A stretch of 64,000 nt of DNA, taken from the NCBI RefSeq assembly GCF_034928825.1, contig NZ_JAYFUL010000033.1:1-64000 (forward strand). The letters are read 5' to 3'. Below the pieces are notes generated by a model. The model saw nothing but the letters and a program-made list of their open reading frames with translations. It ran no database searches and was not told the DNA's origin. Every line of letters starts with the position of its first letter. Position 1 is the stretch's first letter. This DNA is from Arcicella aquatica. Its GTDB lineage: Bacteria; Bacteroidota; Bacteroidia; Cytophagales; Spirosomataceae. A program made the position numbers and the translations under genes. Shown here in pieces: positions 16,405 through 25,836 of this stretch.

Positions 16405-17061
16405 TTAGTTTTTAATAACATTAAGGCATTCTTTGACAGTATTTTCAATCCAATTGAAATTATTATTATCTAAAATTGACTTCGGAAACAACTGTCCGCC
16501 CATGCCAACAGCTTTAGCACCAGCGTTGAACCATGTAGTTAGGCTTTGTTCATTGGGTTCTACGCCACCAGTAATCATCATTTCTACCTGAGGCATCACT
16601 GTCTTGACTGATTTTACAAAAGAAGGGTTTAAAATATTGGCTGGAAATATTTTTACAATATCTGCTCCTAACTGATTAGCCTTATAAATTTCGTTGGGCG
16701 TAAGTACCCCTGGAAACCAAGCCATGTTATTTTGTTGGCAAACATTAGCTACGCCAGCATCTAGCGTTGGCTGAACGATAAAGTCTGTATCTAAACTGAC
16801 AAAATATTCAGCCTCCTGAGCATTGAAGATAGTGCCGATACCGATTGCCATATCTGGAAAGTCTGTGCGAATATATTTTACCAACTCTGCAAAAACTTTA
16901 TCGGCACCCACACCACGATTTGTGTATTCAAAAACCCTGATACCACCATTATAACAGGCTTTTACTACGGCCTTACTCTTTTCTACATCGGGATGGTTGA
17001 AAAGAGGCATAATAGGGGTTTCGCTTAGTTTTGTATAAAGTAGTGTTTTTGAAAACTTCAT
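16405..17061 (-). CDS. eda: KDPG / 2-keto-4-hydroxyglutarate aldolase
   Basis: This 218-residue class I aldolase splits 2-keto-3-deoxy-6-phosphogluconate to pyruvate and glyceraldehyde 3-phosphate. The catalytic Schiff-base lysine lies in ADIVKIFPAN, and the Glu of EYTNRG and the phosphate-site GGVEPN are present. It is 8 bp downstream of kdgK and is the last gene of a hexuronate operon (uxaB-kdgK-eda), where it supplies the final cleavage step. No terminator is obvious in the 193 bp before mreB. Confidence 0.94.
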   Translation of the reverse strand: MKFSKTLLYTKLSETPIMPLFNHPDVEKSKAVVKACYNGGIRVFEYTNRGVGADKVFAELVKYIRTDFPDMAIGIGTIFNAQEAEYFVSLDTDFIVQPTLDAGVANVCQQNNMAWFPGVLTPNEIYKANQLGADIVKIFPANILNPSFVKSVKTVMPQVEMMITGGVEPNEQSLTTWFNAGAKAVGMGGQLFPKSILDNNNFNWIENTVKECLNVIKN

Positions 17062-17069
17062 AATCGGTT

Positions 17070-18077
17070 TTATCTTCTTAGTTTTCCACTGACATCGCCA
17101 TTCATTACTGCTTCGATTTCGCTTACTGAAGATAGGTTAAAATCGCCCTCTATGGTGTGTTTTAAAGCAGAAGCTGCTACCCCAAATTCTATTGCTTTCT
17201 GTGTATTCTGATAGATGATTTCGCCAAAAATAAACCCTGCCATAAAGGCATCTCCTCCGCCAATTCTATCAACAATATCAGGAATATTTATTTGCTTGGT
17301 TTCTAACATTTCAAATCCGTTCCAACACTTTCCTGTTAAAGTATTGTGTGAAGCAGAAATTTGACCTCGTTTGGTAGTTAATACTTTTTTCAATTTTGGA
17401 AAACGGTCGGTCAGTTGTTGACAAACTGATTTAAAACTTCTCTTGTCGTCATTAGGAACTATCCCAAACATATCTTCAGCATCGCCTTTACTGCAAATAA
17501 TTACATCGCAATTTTCAATCAGTTCAGGCATTATTTCATTGGGCCTTTTTCCCCATTTCCATAAATTAGAACGATACCCCACATCTGCGGAGACTTTTAA
17601 ACCTAAACGACTAGCCGTTTGGGCGGCCTCTAAACAAGCCAGAGCGGCGCTTTCTGAAATAGCGGGGGTGATACCTGTGAAATGAAACCACTGGGCGTCT
17701 TCAAAGATATGCTCCCAATTAAATTCCGAAGGCTTGAGGGTAGCAAAGGCTGAATCGGCTCTGTCATAAATTACCTTACTTGGTCTCATGGCTGCTCCCT
17801 GTTCTACATAGTAAATGCCTATGCGGTCGCCCCCTCTTACAACATCATCCATACTAAGCCCGTACCGTCTGTATGTATTGATGGCGGCATTACCCAAATC
17901 ATTGTCAGGGAAACGGGTGACATGGCTCGCTGGAACCCCCATAATAGCCAATGAGGACGAAACATTCGCTTCGCCCCCACCAAAATTAATATCAAAACTT
18001 GTCGCCTGTTGAAAGCGAGTATGACGTGGCGTGCTGAGCCTCATCATTATCTCACCGAAAGTGACTACTTTTTTCAT
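17070..18077 (-). CDS. kdgK: 2-keto-3-deoxygluconate kinase (PfkB family)
   Basis: A 335-residue ribokinase/PfkB family sugar kinase. The N-terminal substrate motif FGGGEANVSSSLAIMG and the C-terminal PfkB signature with catalytic Asp, DRIGGGDAFMAGFIFG, are intact. Position between uxaB and eda indicates phosphorylation of 2-keto-3-deoxygluconate to KDPG. Its ATG overlaps the uxaB TGA by 4 bp (ATGA), so the two are translationally coupled. Other PfkB substrates cannot be excluded from sequence alone, but context is strong. Confidence 0.92.
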   Translation of the reverse strand: MKKVVTFGEIMMRLSTPRHTRFQQATSFDINFGGGEANVSSSLAIMGVPASHVTRFPDNDLGNAAINTYRRYGLSMDDVVRGGDRIGIYYVEQGAAMRPSKVIYDRADSAFATLKPSEFNWEHIFEDAQWFHFTGITPAISESAALACLEAAQTASRLGLKVSADVGYRSNLWKWGKRPNEIMPELIENCDVIICSKGDAEDMFGIVPNDDKRSFKSVCQQLTDRFPKLKKVLTTKRGQISASHNTLTGKCWNGFEMLETKQINIPDIVDRIGGGDAFMAGFIFGEIIYQNTQKAIEFGVAASALKHTIEGDFNLSSVSEIEAVMNGDVSGKLRR

Positions 18078-19531
18078 AAATATTTCCTCACTGCGTCTGA
18101 AAATCCTTCTAACTGTGTTAAATCTTCACCCCACAAGCTTCTGTTAGATAATACTTTGTCTAAATCAAAGTTTTCCCAAGCTTCGTAAAAGTATGGTGCG
18201 AAATTACAATTGATTGGGTAATATTCACCATTACATTCTCCGAAATAATTACCATTTACTTCTTTTTCAGCTTTCATGAACTGTAAATAAGCGGCAAAGC
18301 CCATGGCAAACAATTCGGGTGCTTTACCAAATTCACGATAATATTGCAAAAGAATAGGCACATTACGCATTTTCATTTTGGCAGTGTACTGAACGGTAAT
18401 GTCTAATAATTTATGTTGTAAGAAAGGGTTACGGAAACGATCTAACACCATTCTACCGAAACGGTCTCTGATTTTAGGGTCAATCTTGTAAGGAATTGCT
18501 AAAGATACTTCCCCTAACATCATATTAGTAATAATTTTACTTAAATAATTATTACTCATTACATCTTTTACCAAACGGAAACCTAGTAAATATGCCATTC
18601 CGCAGGTTAAAGTATGTGTTCCGTTAAGCATTCGTAGCTTTAATTCACGATAAACTTCAATGTCTTTTTCGATAATCACTCCCGAATCAACAGCAGCAAA
18701 TGATAGGATATTTCGGATTTTTTCATCTCCCTGAATTGCCCAAAGACGATACACTTCTGAAAGTATCATCAAATCGTCTTGATAAGAAAATTTCTTTTCT
18801 ATTTCTTTACAAATCTCTTGGTCAGGTTTTCCCGGTACAATTCTATCGACTAATGAATTACAGAAGTAGTTGTGGTTTTCAAGCCATTCGATAAATTCAG
18901 GTTCAAGTCCGTTGCGATGTGCTTGTTCCAATACAATTTCTTGTAACTTATCTCCATTCCCAACGATTAATTCAGTGGGGACAATTACCATCCCACTTTT
19001 AGCAGAACCTTTGAATACTTGCCAACGCTCATATAAAAACGCTAATAGTTTTACAGGGAATGACTGTGGAGGATTATTTGTTATCTTATCGTTTTCTAAT
19101 AAAGTGATACCTACCTCAGTAGTATTAGAAATGATTATTTGCATTTCAGGGTTTTTAGCACAAGCTAGTATTTCCTTCCACTGAGAACGTGCCGAAATAG
19201 TACGAGAAATAGAAGCATTGATAATATATTCTTCTACTTTCTGTCCATTTTCCAATCCTTTTACGGCATGGGTAAAAAGTCCGTCTTGTTCATTAAAATC
19301 ATCTGTACCCCCTTTATCTGTAGATTTAACTACTACTACACGACCATTGAAAATACCTTTTTTATTAGCCTTGTCAATAAAATAATCACAAAGTCCTCTT
19401 AATAAAACACCAGTACCAAATTGAAGTACTTTCTCAGGAAGTTCAAAAATTTTATCACTAGGTAACTCAACAAGTTTACTCAAATTTTCAGCATTAGCCG
19501 CTAAATATTCTCTGGTCAGTTTTTGATTCAT
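18074..19531 (-). CDS. uxaB: Tagaturonate reductase / altronate oxidoreductase
   Basis: A 485-residue NAD-dependent polyol/mannitol-type dehydrogenase. The N-terminal nucleotide region LQFGTGVLLRGLCDYFID and the catalytic-domain segment LKLRMLNGTHTLTCGMAYLLGF with the conserved K and N..H are visible. It reduces tagaturonate to altronate in galacturonate breakdown. The frame extends 15 codons upstream, but ATG 19529-19531 (MNQKLTREYL) fits the family and leaves an ordinary leader. It heads uxaB-kdgK-eda; altronate dehydratase (uxaA) and isomerase (uxaC) are not in the window. A 160-bp MITE-like element sits 61 bp upstream of the start and may have displaced the original promoter. Confidence 0.92.
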   Translation of the reverse strand: MNQKLTREYLAANAENLSKLVELPSDKIFELPEKVLQFGTGVLLRGLCDYFIDKANKKGIFNGRVVVVKSTDKGGTDDFNEQDGLFTHAVKGLENGQKVEEYIINASISRTISARSQWKEILACAKNPEMQIIISNTTEVGITLLENDKITNNPPQSFPVKLLAFLYERWQVFKGSAKSGMVIVPTELIVGNGDKLQEIVLEQAHRNGLEPEFIEWLENHNYFCNSLVDRIVPGKPDQEICKEIEKKFSYQDDLMILSEVYRLWAIQGDEKIRNILSFAAVDSGVIIEKDIEVYRELKLRMLNGTHTLTCGMAYLLGFRLVKDVMSNNYLSKIITNMMLGEVSLAIPYKIDPKIRDRFGRMVLDRFRNPFLQHKLLDITVQYTAKMKMRNVPILLQYYREFGKAPELFAMGFAAYLQFMKAEKEVNGNYFGECNGEYYPINCNFAPYFYEAWENFDLDKVLSNRSLWGEDLTQLEGFSDAVRKYL

Positions 19532-19592
19532 TGTCTCACAATATTTATATTTATTTATTTTAAAGCCCTTAGGCACTGGTTATCTACTCATT

Positions 19593-19752
19593 GAAGCTGT
19601 TTAAACTTTCCCTTTCGGGTTAAACTAAGTCTTTTAGAATAGCTTGTTCCAAAATTTACTCAACGTAGCGATGCTATGCTTCCCAAATTTTGAAAAAATC
19701 AATTCAAAAATACAATACTTTCACCTTAGAAACGGAAAGTTTAAACAGCTTC
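19593..19752 (+). mobile_element. MITE-like element, copy A (160 bp)
   Basis: Terminal inverted repeats GAAGCTGTTTAAACTTTCC are perfect over 19 bp and continue to 24 bp with one mismatch. The element is flanked by the 3-bp direct repeat ATT at 19590-19592 and 19753-19755, a target duplication. It has no coding capacity. Copy C at 43207-43366 is the same length, in the opposite orientation, and differs at two positions. Copy B at 39676-39759 lacks the middle 76 bp. The parent transposase is not in the window. The 340 bp between uxaB and the next gene holds only this element and the hairpin beside it. Confidence 0.92.
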
Positions 19753-19762
19753 ATTGTTATTT

Positions 19763-19823
19763 CAACAATAGAGCGTAAATGAGCAATAGAATATTCTATT
19801 TACTTACATTTACGCTCTGTTGA
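19763..19823 (-). terminator. Long hairpin after the DUF3467 gene
   Basis: Arms based on CAACA..AGAGCGTAAATG pair with CATTTACGCTCTGTTG, and the interior AATAGAATATTCTATT is itself palindromic. It lies 49 bp past the stop of the leftward gene at 19872, and probably ends that transcript. Confidence 0.6.
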
Positions 19824-19871
19824 TGAAAATTCTGAATGTATTATCTTATTTGTAAAAACCCGATGTGGATA

Positions 19872-20195
19872 TTAGGCTTCTCCGATAGGACCACGATAAT
19901 TGGTTGGGAACTGAAAGCCATTTTGGTTTTTATCGTCCGTAATTGGGCCATAAGCCTCTTCATATTTTTGAATATTTTCTTTGAGGGCATTCAAAAGACG
20001 ATAAACATGATCAGGTGTAAGAATTACTCTTGATTTTACTCTCGCTTTAGGGATTCCAGGCATCATTTTGATAAAATCAATAACAAATTCACTCTGAGAA
20101 TGTGCAATCATCGCCAAATTAACGTATTCTCCCTCTGCCATTGCTTCTGTTAATTCTACGTTTATCTGGTTTTCTTCTGTGGGTTGACTAGCCAT
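19872..20195 (-). CDS. DUF3467 family protein
   Basis: A 107-residue soluble protein of the DUF3467 family, common in Bacteroidota: GEYVNLAMIAHSQSEFVIDF, then the PGIPKARVKSRVILTP segment and LLNALKENIQKYEE. No enzymatic motif is visible and no function is established. It has its own promoter region shared with the divergent HAD gene (159 bp) and a hairpin after it, so it is a single-gene unit. Confidence 0.88.
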   Translation of the reverse strand: MASQPTEENQINVELTEAMAEGEYVNLAMIAHSQSEFVIDFIKMMPGIPKARVKSRVILTPDHVYRLLNALKENIQKYEEAYGPITDDKNQNGFQFPTNYRGPIGEA

Positions 20196-20310
20196 TTTTA
20201 TGGTTAAATTAGATTTCTTAAAATTGTTTTTTACAAACTATGAATTTATATAAAAGAATATCTTGATGCAAATTAATTCAGGTTTTATCCTTTAAAATAA
20301 ACGCTTAGTT

Positions 20311-20341
20311 TTTGTTTCAAAGGTTTCACCTATCATATTTG
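20311..20341 (+). promoter_or_regulatory. Bacteroidota-type promoter of the YjjG-like gene
   Basis: TTTG at 20311-20314 and CATATTTG at 20334-20341 are separated by 19 nt, one base off the TAnnTTTG consensus. Predicted start near 20348 leaves a very short leader before the ATG at 20355. Confidence 0.55.
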
Positions 20342-20354
20342 TATAAAAAAAAAT

Positions 20355-21050
20355 ATGTATAAGCATCTTTTCTTCGACCTCGACCATACTCTTTGGGACC
20401 ATAATACGAATTCTAAACTTGCTTTAGACGAAGTATATCTACATTTTGACTTACATACTTACGGTATTCTCTCTTCTGTGCAATTCTATACTATCTTCAA
20501 TAAAATAAATCATCAGCTATGGGATTTGTATGAGCAAGGAAAGATTAGTCAACCCGAATTGCGCCATCAACGTTTTAGAATGATTTTCAGTGAGTTAGGC
20601 TGCTACGACTATTCTCTGTGTGATGAAATTTCAGATAAATATATCAATATTTCAGTCCGCAAACCTAATTTATTACCGAATGCTAAATTGGTGCTAGAAT
20701 ATCTATTCCCAAAATATCCCTTACACATCATCACCAATGGGTTTATGGAGGTACAAGACATAAAAATGACGGCTGGCGGAATTAAACATTATTTTAAAGA
20801 GATTGTCACTTTTCAAAATTCTGGTTATAAAAAACCAGAGGCGGGCATTTTTGAATATGCCTTAGATTTGGTTGGTGCCAAGCCTTCAGAGTGTATTATG
20901 ATTGGTGATAGCTTTCAAAGCGATATTGTGGGGGCTCATCAAGCGGGTATCGACACGGTTTTCTTTAATCCTGATGGAAGAGCACAGGAGCTTACATTAA
21001 AGCCTAAACATGAGGTGAAGGATTTGATTGAATTGAAGGGGATTTTTTAG
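20355..21050 (+). CDS. YjjG-like HAD pyrimidine nucleotidase
   Basis: A 231-residue HAD-superfamily phosphatase with all four motifs: FFDLDHTLWDH (nucleophile and acid Asp), HIITNG, YKKPEAGIF (Lys), and MIGDSFQSDIVGA. The sequence and length match the YjjG noncanonical pyrimidine nucleotidase group, which removes phosphate from nucleotides such as dUMP and 5-substituted analogues. It is a single gene, convergent with the O-antigen-ligase-like gene. Confidence 0.88.
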   Translation: MYKHLFFDLDHTLWDHNTNSKLALDEVYLHFDLHTYGILSSVQFYTIFNKINHQLWDLYEQGKISQPELRHQRFRMIFSELGCYDYSLCDEISDKYINISVRKPNLLPNAKLVLEYLFPKYPLHIITNGFMEVQDIKMTAGGIKHYFKEIVTFQNSGYKKPEAGIFEYALDLVGAKPSECIMIGDSFQSDIVGAHQAGIDTVFFNPDGRAQELTLKPKHEVKDLIELKGIF

Positions 21051-21094
21051 TTGTGGATTTTAGACTGAATGAACTTAGAGTCTATCCCCTCAAG

Positions 21095-22921
21095 CTATTT
21101 TAATGCTATTGTTCTTATAAAATCTCTCATCTCTTCTTTCATTTCTTCAGCTGCCTCTGAATATACTTTAACCGGGCTATCTACTACTTCTATTGCTTGT
21201 TCCTTTGCTTTCTTCACATCTCCTTTCTCAATGTATAAATTAGCAAGCAAATACTTAGGATAAATTAAATTAGGTATCATGTTGTGTGATAAACGATAGT
21301 TTTCTTCTGCCTTTTTAAATTTTTTTATAGCTTGATAACTAAGTCCAAGATTATTGCACAAAAAAGGCTCAGCTAAAAGAACTTTCGCTTGTTCATAAAC
21401 CCGAATTGCCTTTGAATGTTGCCCATCTAAGGCTAGTGATTTACCGTAGACTAATAGATTTACAGCATTAAGATTCGGAATCTTTTCATAAACCAGAATT
21501 GCCATTTTATATTGTTCTTGATTAAATAACTGTTCAGCCTTGTATGAAGCTCTTTCTGTCTCATCACTTTGACTAGTCTTTAACCATAAAATCAAGGACA
21601 GCGAGAAAATTGCTACTCCTAAAATTGACATTGTCCATTTTGAAAGCAGAATGCTTTTTAGTGGTACAACCCTTAAAAGGCATAAACTCAATATCAAATA
21701 CCAATGCAATTGTGTCGGAATACTCTCTAAAGGATAGGAGCTTTGTCCTGTTAGTAAACAACTGACTAGTACAGCTACATAAGGACTCGTATTTTTTCGA
21801 ATAATTGTCGTATAAATACCCACAAATAGTATCAAACCTATTGAACCATATTCAATAGCTATTTGCAGAAAATCGTTAAAAACATAACTTACGTTACCAG
21901 CTATCCATTGTTCTTGAGCTGACCTATCAACACTAAAATAATGAGCTTGATAATTGAAATATTGATGTGAAACTGAATTGAAACCTTTCCCCCAAAAAGG
22001 ATTATCAAGCCACATAGTAAAACCAACTTTCCAGATAAGCGTTCGTCCAATGGCTGAATTTTCTTTTAAAAAAAATAATTGTAAAATAAATAAACTGACA
22101 ATGCCAATCAGCAAAAACGAAACCAAGCCTTTTATCCAAATTTTATTTTGTTGAAATAGCTGAATTAACCGATAACGATGACAAACAAATACAAACAAAC
22201 CACCTAAAGTAGCGACCCATGCCGTTCTTGACCCTGTAAATGGCAAAACAGTACCTGTAAGTATTAACGTAATATACCGAATTGTATGAAATAAATAATG
22301 TTTGGAACAAGCACTTGTAGCCACATATTTTTTAGAGGACACCACCGCTAATACAAAGGGAATGCATAGATAAATGCCGTAAATACCTGTATTATAAAGT
22401 GAACCAAGCGGATTATCGAAGTGTTTCCAATCATAAAAATGTTGATATAATTGATAAAGCCCCCAGATGGCTTCGACACAAGCAAAAAACCAAATCACAA
22501 TGATGATATAGGTTTCTTTGGGTCGCTCTATACTTATCACCAAGGATATGAGTAGTAATAAAAATTGACTTCCTATTCGAACGTCCAAGTAAGTATCAAA
22601 ATACAAAACATGTATACATAAGTAACTTAAATAGGCTATTATAAAATATGATGTAAGAGATAAGCCAACATAAACGACTCGCCGACGTAACAAATAAATT
22701 ATCCCCAACACAAAGCCTGTAAAACTAGCAACTTTATTGAAATAGAGGCATTTACTCAATACTTTACCATCATAGATGTCTGTTCTTTCAATAAATACAC
22801 TCCAGCACAGAAGTGTAATTAACACACAACATAGAAGCGAAGAATTGACAAATGACCAGCGTTTAGTAAAAAGATTGGACTCCATCGGCGTAGTAGAATA
22901 TACGTTCATTTTTATTTCCAT
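21095..22921 (-). CDS. O-antigen-ligase-like polytopic membrane protein with C-terminal TPR repeats
   Basis: A 608-residue inner membrane protein with about 11-12 hydrophobic helices over residues 20-440 and a soluble TPR tail from about 455 (repeats EQLFNQEQYKMAILVYEKIP, GLSYQAIKKFKKAEENYRLS). The middle loop with GRTLIWKVGFTMWLDNPFWGKGFN is the Wzy_C/O-antigen ligase signature: R for substrate and the NPxxGxG turn. Family members polymerise or ligate surface glycans; the Bacteroidota versions with a TPR tail have unknown substrates. The chosen ATG overlaps the upstream gene by 59 bp; ATGs at 22909 and 22885 would shorten the overlap. Likely co-transcribed with the transglutaminase-like gene. 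Confidence 0.82.
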   Translation of the reverse strand: MEIKMNVYSTTPMESNLFTKRWSFVNSSLLCCVLITLLCWSVFIERTDIYDGKVLSKCLYFNKVASFTGFVLGIIYLLRRRVVYVGLSLTSYFIIAYLSYLCIHVLYFDTYLDVRIGSQFLLLLISLVISIERPKETYIIIVIWFFACVEAIWGLYQLYQHFYDWKHFDNPLGSLYNTGIYGIYLCIPFVLAVVSSKKYVATSACSKHYLFHTIRYITLILTGTVLPFTGSRTAWVATLGGLFVFVCHRYRLIQLFQQNKIWIKGLVSFLLIGIVSLFILQLFFLKENSAIGRTLIWKVGFTMWLDNPFWGKGFNSVSHQYFNYQAHYFSVDRSAQEQWIAGNVSYVFNDFLQIAIEYGSIGLILFVGIYTTIIRKNTSPYVAVLVSCLLTGQSSYPLESIPTQLHWYLILSLCLLRVVPLKSILLSKWTMSILGVAIFSLSLILWLKTSQSDETERASYKAEQLFNQEQYKMAILVYEKIPNLNAVNLLVYGKSLALDGQHSKAIRVYEQAKVLLAEPFLCNNLGLSYQAIKKFKKAEENYRLSHNMIPNLIYPKYLLANLYIEKGDVKKAKEQAIEVVDSPVKVYSEAAEEMKEEMRDFIRTIALK

Positions 22922-24458
22922 TTACTTTTTGTAGGCGTAGTAAAGCATTTTTTGGTACGTTTTCAAAAGTTATTTTTGATTTTGCTTCTGCTATACTTTC
23001 ACTATGAAATATCCATTTATATTGATAAAAATATGATAATTGATATGTCTCTCCTTTAATCACTCTAGTTGCAAAACTATCATGGCTAAATTCAGCCTTT
23101 TCATGAACCTCCTTTTTGATTGTTAGTTCATGGCTATTACCTAAAGAATCTACTAGAATAGGATTTCCTTCTGGTATGTATTTCCAATTTTCATACCGAC
23201 AGGGCATGTACACAATTTCTGTTCCCATTTGTTTAAATGTAGCGCTCCCTTCTGTTCGTACTCTAGCCCAAAAAGCAGGCTTCCATTCATTTTCATTTAG
23301 CGTACATAAGTAAATGTATTTAGGATAAGTAACCCTTTTCGATAATTGAAAGTCAACATCAGCCACTTTCGTATATTCAGATGTAACATCTTTGATACGT
23401 GTTTTTTCAAACTCATAAGGTATTTGTACAGTTCTTCCTATTTTGTTATCTTCTACTAATGTCTCTTTCTGCTGAGAAAAGGTTTCTCTGAATACTTTTG
23501 ACATTTTAGCAGACCAACCGCCAAATCTAACAATAGGATTTACGATGGCATGTTTGGGCATTCTGCCTTGCCACAGAAGCCGTGCCGCTCCAAGTGCTTC
23601 AAAATCTAAAAAAGAGCCATCATTCATCACAAAGGCATTCCAATAATGATTACTATCTCTATTCCCCCAATATAAAACAAAATCTCTTGTGACTGCTAAG
23701 CCCATTGCCCGCATCACAAACATATTCAAATCGGTTTTGTTATAGCAAGTACCTGCTTTGGCTGTATGTAAATTATCTGAGCCAACCAACGGTAAATACC
23801 CCCACAACTTCTTATTTAACAAAAACCACTTAAGGTTATTATAAAGTACCCTAGTAGCGTTAATGGCATCTGATTTATTTGGTAAGGAATCAGGTAGCCA
23901 AGCATACTTTTTCATCTGTTTTTCTCGCCAAGGCAACAATGGCTCATTGCTTATTTTATAAGGTAAAAGATATTCACAAAATTGCTCAAATGTTAGATGT
24001 TTTGCCCAAGGATAAGTACGCCATACATGAAAGGCTAAGTCAATATTTTGAATTAAAAAATCTGCTTTTATGGTTTCCAAATCAGATGATTCTATCGTAT
24101 TAGGGTCTTCATTTTTTTCTACAATTTTATCCCATGCGTCATATACGAGCGGATATTCTGTTTCTTGTTTATGTACAATCACCTTATTTGTAACCAATGA
24201 GTCATACACTCCAAAAATAGTATCGAAGGCTTGTAAATTTGCTGAATCTAAATGCGTTAGCCCCTCCATGTTTTTTATTAAAAAGTAGCAAGCTTGCAAT
24301 TTTAAGGAATCTTTACCTTTTTGATAATACTGAATTACTTTTTCTAGCTCAATACTATTTTTCCCTGCTTTCGTTAAAGCTTTATTGACCTCTACAGGTT
24401 TTTGGGCATGTGTATAAAAGGCTATTAAAAAACATAATAGCGAAATACTCTTTTTCAT
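22863..24458 (-). CDS. Secreted transglutaminase-like protein
   Basis: A 531-residue exported protein with a signal peptide ending near YTHAQ (residue 19). The central domain has the transglutaminase-like triad: Cys238 in AGTCYNKTDL, His271 in SNHYWNAF, Asp285 in GSFLDFEAL. Bacteroidota proteins of this type act as peptidases or crosslinkers at the cell surface; the reaction is unknown here. Two beta-rich regions follow (residues 360-531). It overlaps the ligase-like gene downstream and lies 17 bp below the next upstream gene, indicating an operon of accessory surface functions. Confidence 0.83.
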   Translation of the reverse strand: MKKSISLLCFLIAFYTHAQKPVEVNKALTKAGKNSIELEKVIQYYQKGKDSLKLQACYFLIKNMEGLTHLDSANLQAFDTIFGVYDSLVTNKVIVHKQETEYPLVYDAWDKIVEKNEDPNTIESSDLETIKADFLIQNIDLAFHVWRTYPWAKHLTFEQFCEYLLPYKISNEPLLPWREKQMKKYAWLPDSLPNKSDAINATRVLYNNLKWFLLNKKLWGYLPLVGSDNLHTAKAGTCYNKTDLNMFVMRAMGLAVTRDFVLYWGNRDSNHYWNAFVMNDGSFLDFEALGAARLLWQGRMPKHAIVNPIVRFGGWSAKMSKVFRETFSQQKETLVEDNKIGRTVQIPYEFEKTRIKDVTSEYTKVADVDFQLSKRVTYPKYIYLCTLNENEWKPAFWARVRTEGSATFKQMGTEIVYMPCRYENWKYIPEGNPILVDSLGNSHELTIKKEVHEKAEFSHDSFATRVIKGETYQLSYFYQYKWIFHSESIAEAKSKITFENVPKNALLRLQKVNGNKNERIFYYADGVQSFY

Positions 24459-24475
24459 AAGGTTATTAATTATTT

Positions 24476-25252
24476 CTATTTGGGTAAATAAGGAATAAGT
24501 TCAGCGAAAATGGAATCTATTTTTTGGGGATTATCAATAGGGTTTTCTTTGATTTCGTAAAAATTTTCGACTGCTATATTATTATCATCAATTTTTACTT
24601 GATGCTTTATAAGAAGAGAAACAACTTTTGATTCATGAACTTTATCCAACTGACGACTAAATGAAAATGGGATATTATTAAATCTATTATCGTAGGTAAT
24701 GATTATGGAATCAATCTTATTTTTATCACCATCTGCCATCACATAAGTATCAATCCATTTGTTCCTTGAAGGTTGTACAGACTTAATTAGTTTTTTATTG
24801 AGACTTGCAACCATATTAACTAACATTAAATTAGACTCATACCTCGTTGTCATATCAAATTCAACAAAATCAACTTTTTTCTCTTTGCCATTAAGAAATG
24901 GATTAAACGTTAATGCATGACTAGAGCCATTTTTTCTCAAATAATATTGCTCTATCTTTGGGTAATTATTTAAATTAGCATTGTTATTATTCATACTTTC
25001 TTTTTCTTCCCATACTATTGGTTTTTCCCCCATACTTATATCTTCAACTTCCACAACTGTGTCTATTTCCATTTGAAAACTATAAAGAGTCATGTCACCC
25101 TTAAAATAGTGAATAATAGTTCTACTAAAATCCATTGGATAGACTAAAGAAGATTGTCGACTTACAAGAATGATACTTTTAGGCTTAGAGTCCATTTTAA
25201 AACCTAAAAATATAAGACAATAAAGCATTACAAGTAATTGGTAAATTTTCAT
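24476..25252 (-). CDS. Hypothetical secreted protein
   Basis: A 258-residue protein with a hydrophobic N-terminus (YQLLVMLYCLIFLGF) that may be a signal peptide or anchor. I do not recognise a family. It is rich in Lys, Asn and Asp. The last 20 or so codons (NPQKIDSIFAELIPYLPK) together with the first bases beyond the stop are repeated almost exactly at 25837-25909, implying that a paralogous copy once followed upstream. It is 17 bp upstream of the transglutaminase-like gene and probably shares its transcript. Confidence 0.7.
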   Translation of the reverse strand: MKIYQLLVMLYCLIFLGFKMDSKPKSIILVSRQSSLVYPMDFSRTIIHYFKGDMTLYSFQMEIDTVVEVEDISMGEKPIVWEEKESMNNNNANLNNYPKIEQYYLRKNGSSHALTFNPFLNGKEKKVDFVEFDMTTRYESNLMLVNMVASLNKKLIKSVQPSRNKWIDTYVMADGDKNKIDSIIITYDNRFNNIPFSFSRQLDKVHESKVVSLLIKHQVKIDDNNIAVENFYEIKENPIDNPQKIDSIFAELIPYLPK

Positions 25253-25302
25253 ACTTAAATCAGGTATTTTTAATGAGATAAATTCTGTTTAGAATTTTGT
25301 TT

Positions 25303-25332
25303 ACATGGGGAAAATCATCTTTATTCCCCATG
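25303..25332. terminator. Hairpin upstream of 25252
   Basis: ACATGGGGAA at 25303-25312 and TTCCCCATGT at 25323-25332 form a perfect 10-bp stem with a 10-nt loop, followed on the plus strand by TTTTA. It may be the terminator of the gene destroyed by the insertion at 25351-25833. Confidence 0.55.
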
Positions 25333-25350
25333 TTTTATATAATTATTTTA

Positions 25351-25833
25351 AGTTGCGACGTATTGATGGACTATGATTTTCCGATTGCGTATGCGAATAA
25401 AAAGAGGATTAATTTTAATATAAAGCCCTTAATAGTGACAGCATGAATACTTCGAGAGAATAAATCAGTAATTCCATTAAAAGTGAGTTCTACAGTTTTT
25501 CTGTCGTGTTCTTTTAGAAATGCTTGACATCTTTCATCAGGTCTTTTTGAGTTATTTTTACGAGTTAATTTAAGATAAATATCCTCACATTGAGCTTAGA
25601 AAACTCTCTTTTATACTATTGTATCCTCTATACAACTACTTGAGCATCGTACATTTTGCGCTGTTTGTCTTCAGGGTGTTTCATACTCTTAAAATAGTCG
25701 TCGGGGACACCCAGTCTACTAAACAATAAAGGCAAATGGTTTTGTCTAACATTGTCCTAATTGCTAATAACTTGTAACGTGACATATTAGAAAATAGGAC
25801 GTGTTAGATAATTTATAAACATAAGTCGCAACC
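25351..25833 (-). mobile_element. Internally deleted insertion sequence with inverted-repeat ends
   Basis: The ends GTTGCGACGTAT (25352 onward) and, inverted, GTTGCGACTTAT (ending 25832) are inverted repeats of 8 perfect bases plus TAT, and the flanks are AT-rich with the shared word TAATTATTT. Inside, on the minus strand, lie a piece of transposase N-terminus (with DDYFKSMKHPEDKQRKMYDA, about 25628-25790) ending at a stop, and a C-terminal piece (25371-25592). The middle of the transposase is missing, so the element cannot move by itself. This fills most of the 660-bp gap between the two hypothetical genes. Confidence 0.75.
25371..25592 (-). pseudogene. Transposase C-terminal fragment
   Basis: After an in-frame TAA, a frame of about 73 codons runs to TAG at 25371-25373. 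It contains RPDERCQAFLKEHDRKTVE and ends SIHAVTIKGFILKL plus a hydrophobic tail. The same ending is seen in the fragment at 1-99, which shows that the two come from one transposase family. No start codon or catalytic triad remains. Confidence 0.7.
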
Positions 25834-25836
25834 TAA

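Noticed and set aside
21051..21094. TAGACT/AGTCTA inverted repeat as terminator between convergent genes
   Set aside because: A 6-bp stem with a 12-nt loop is too weak to support.
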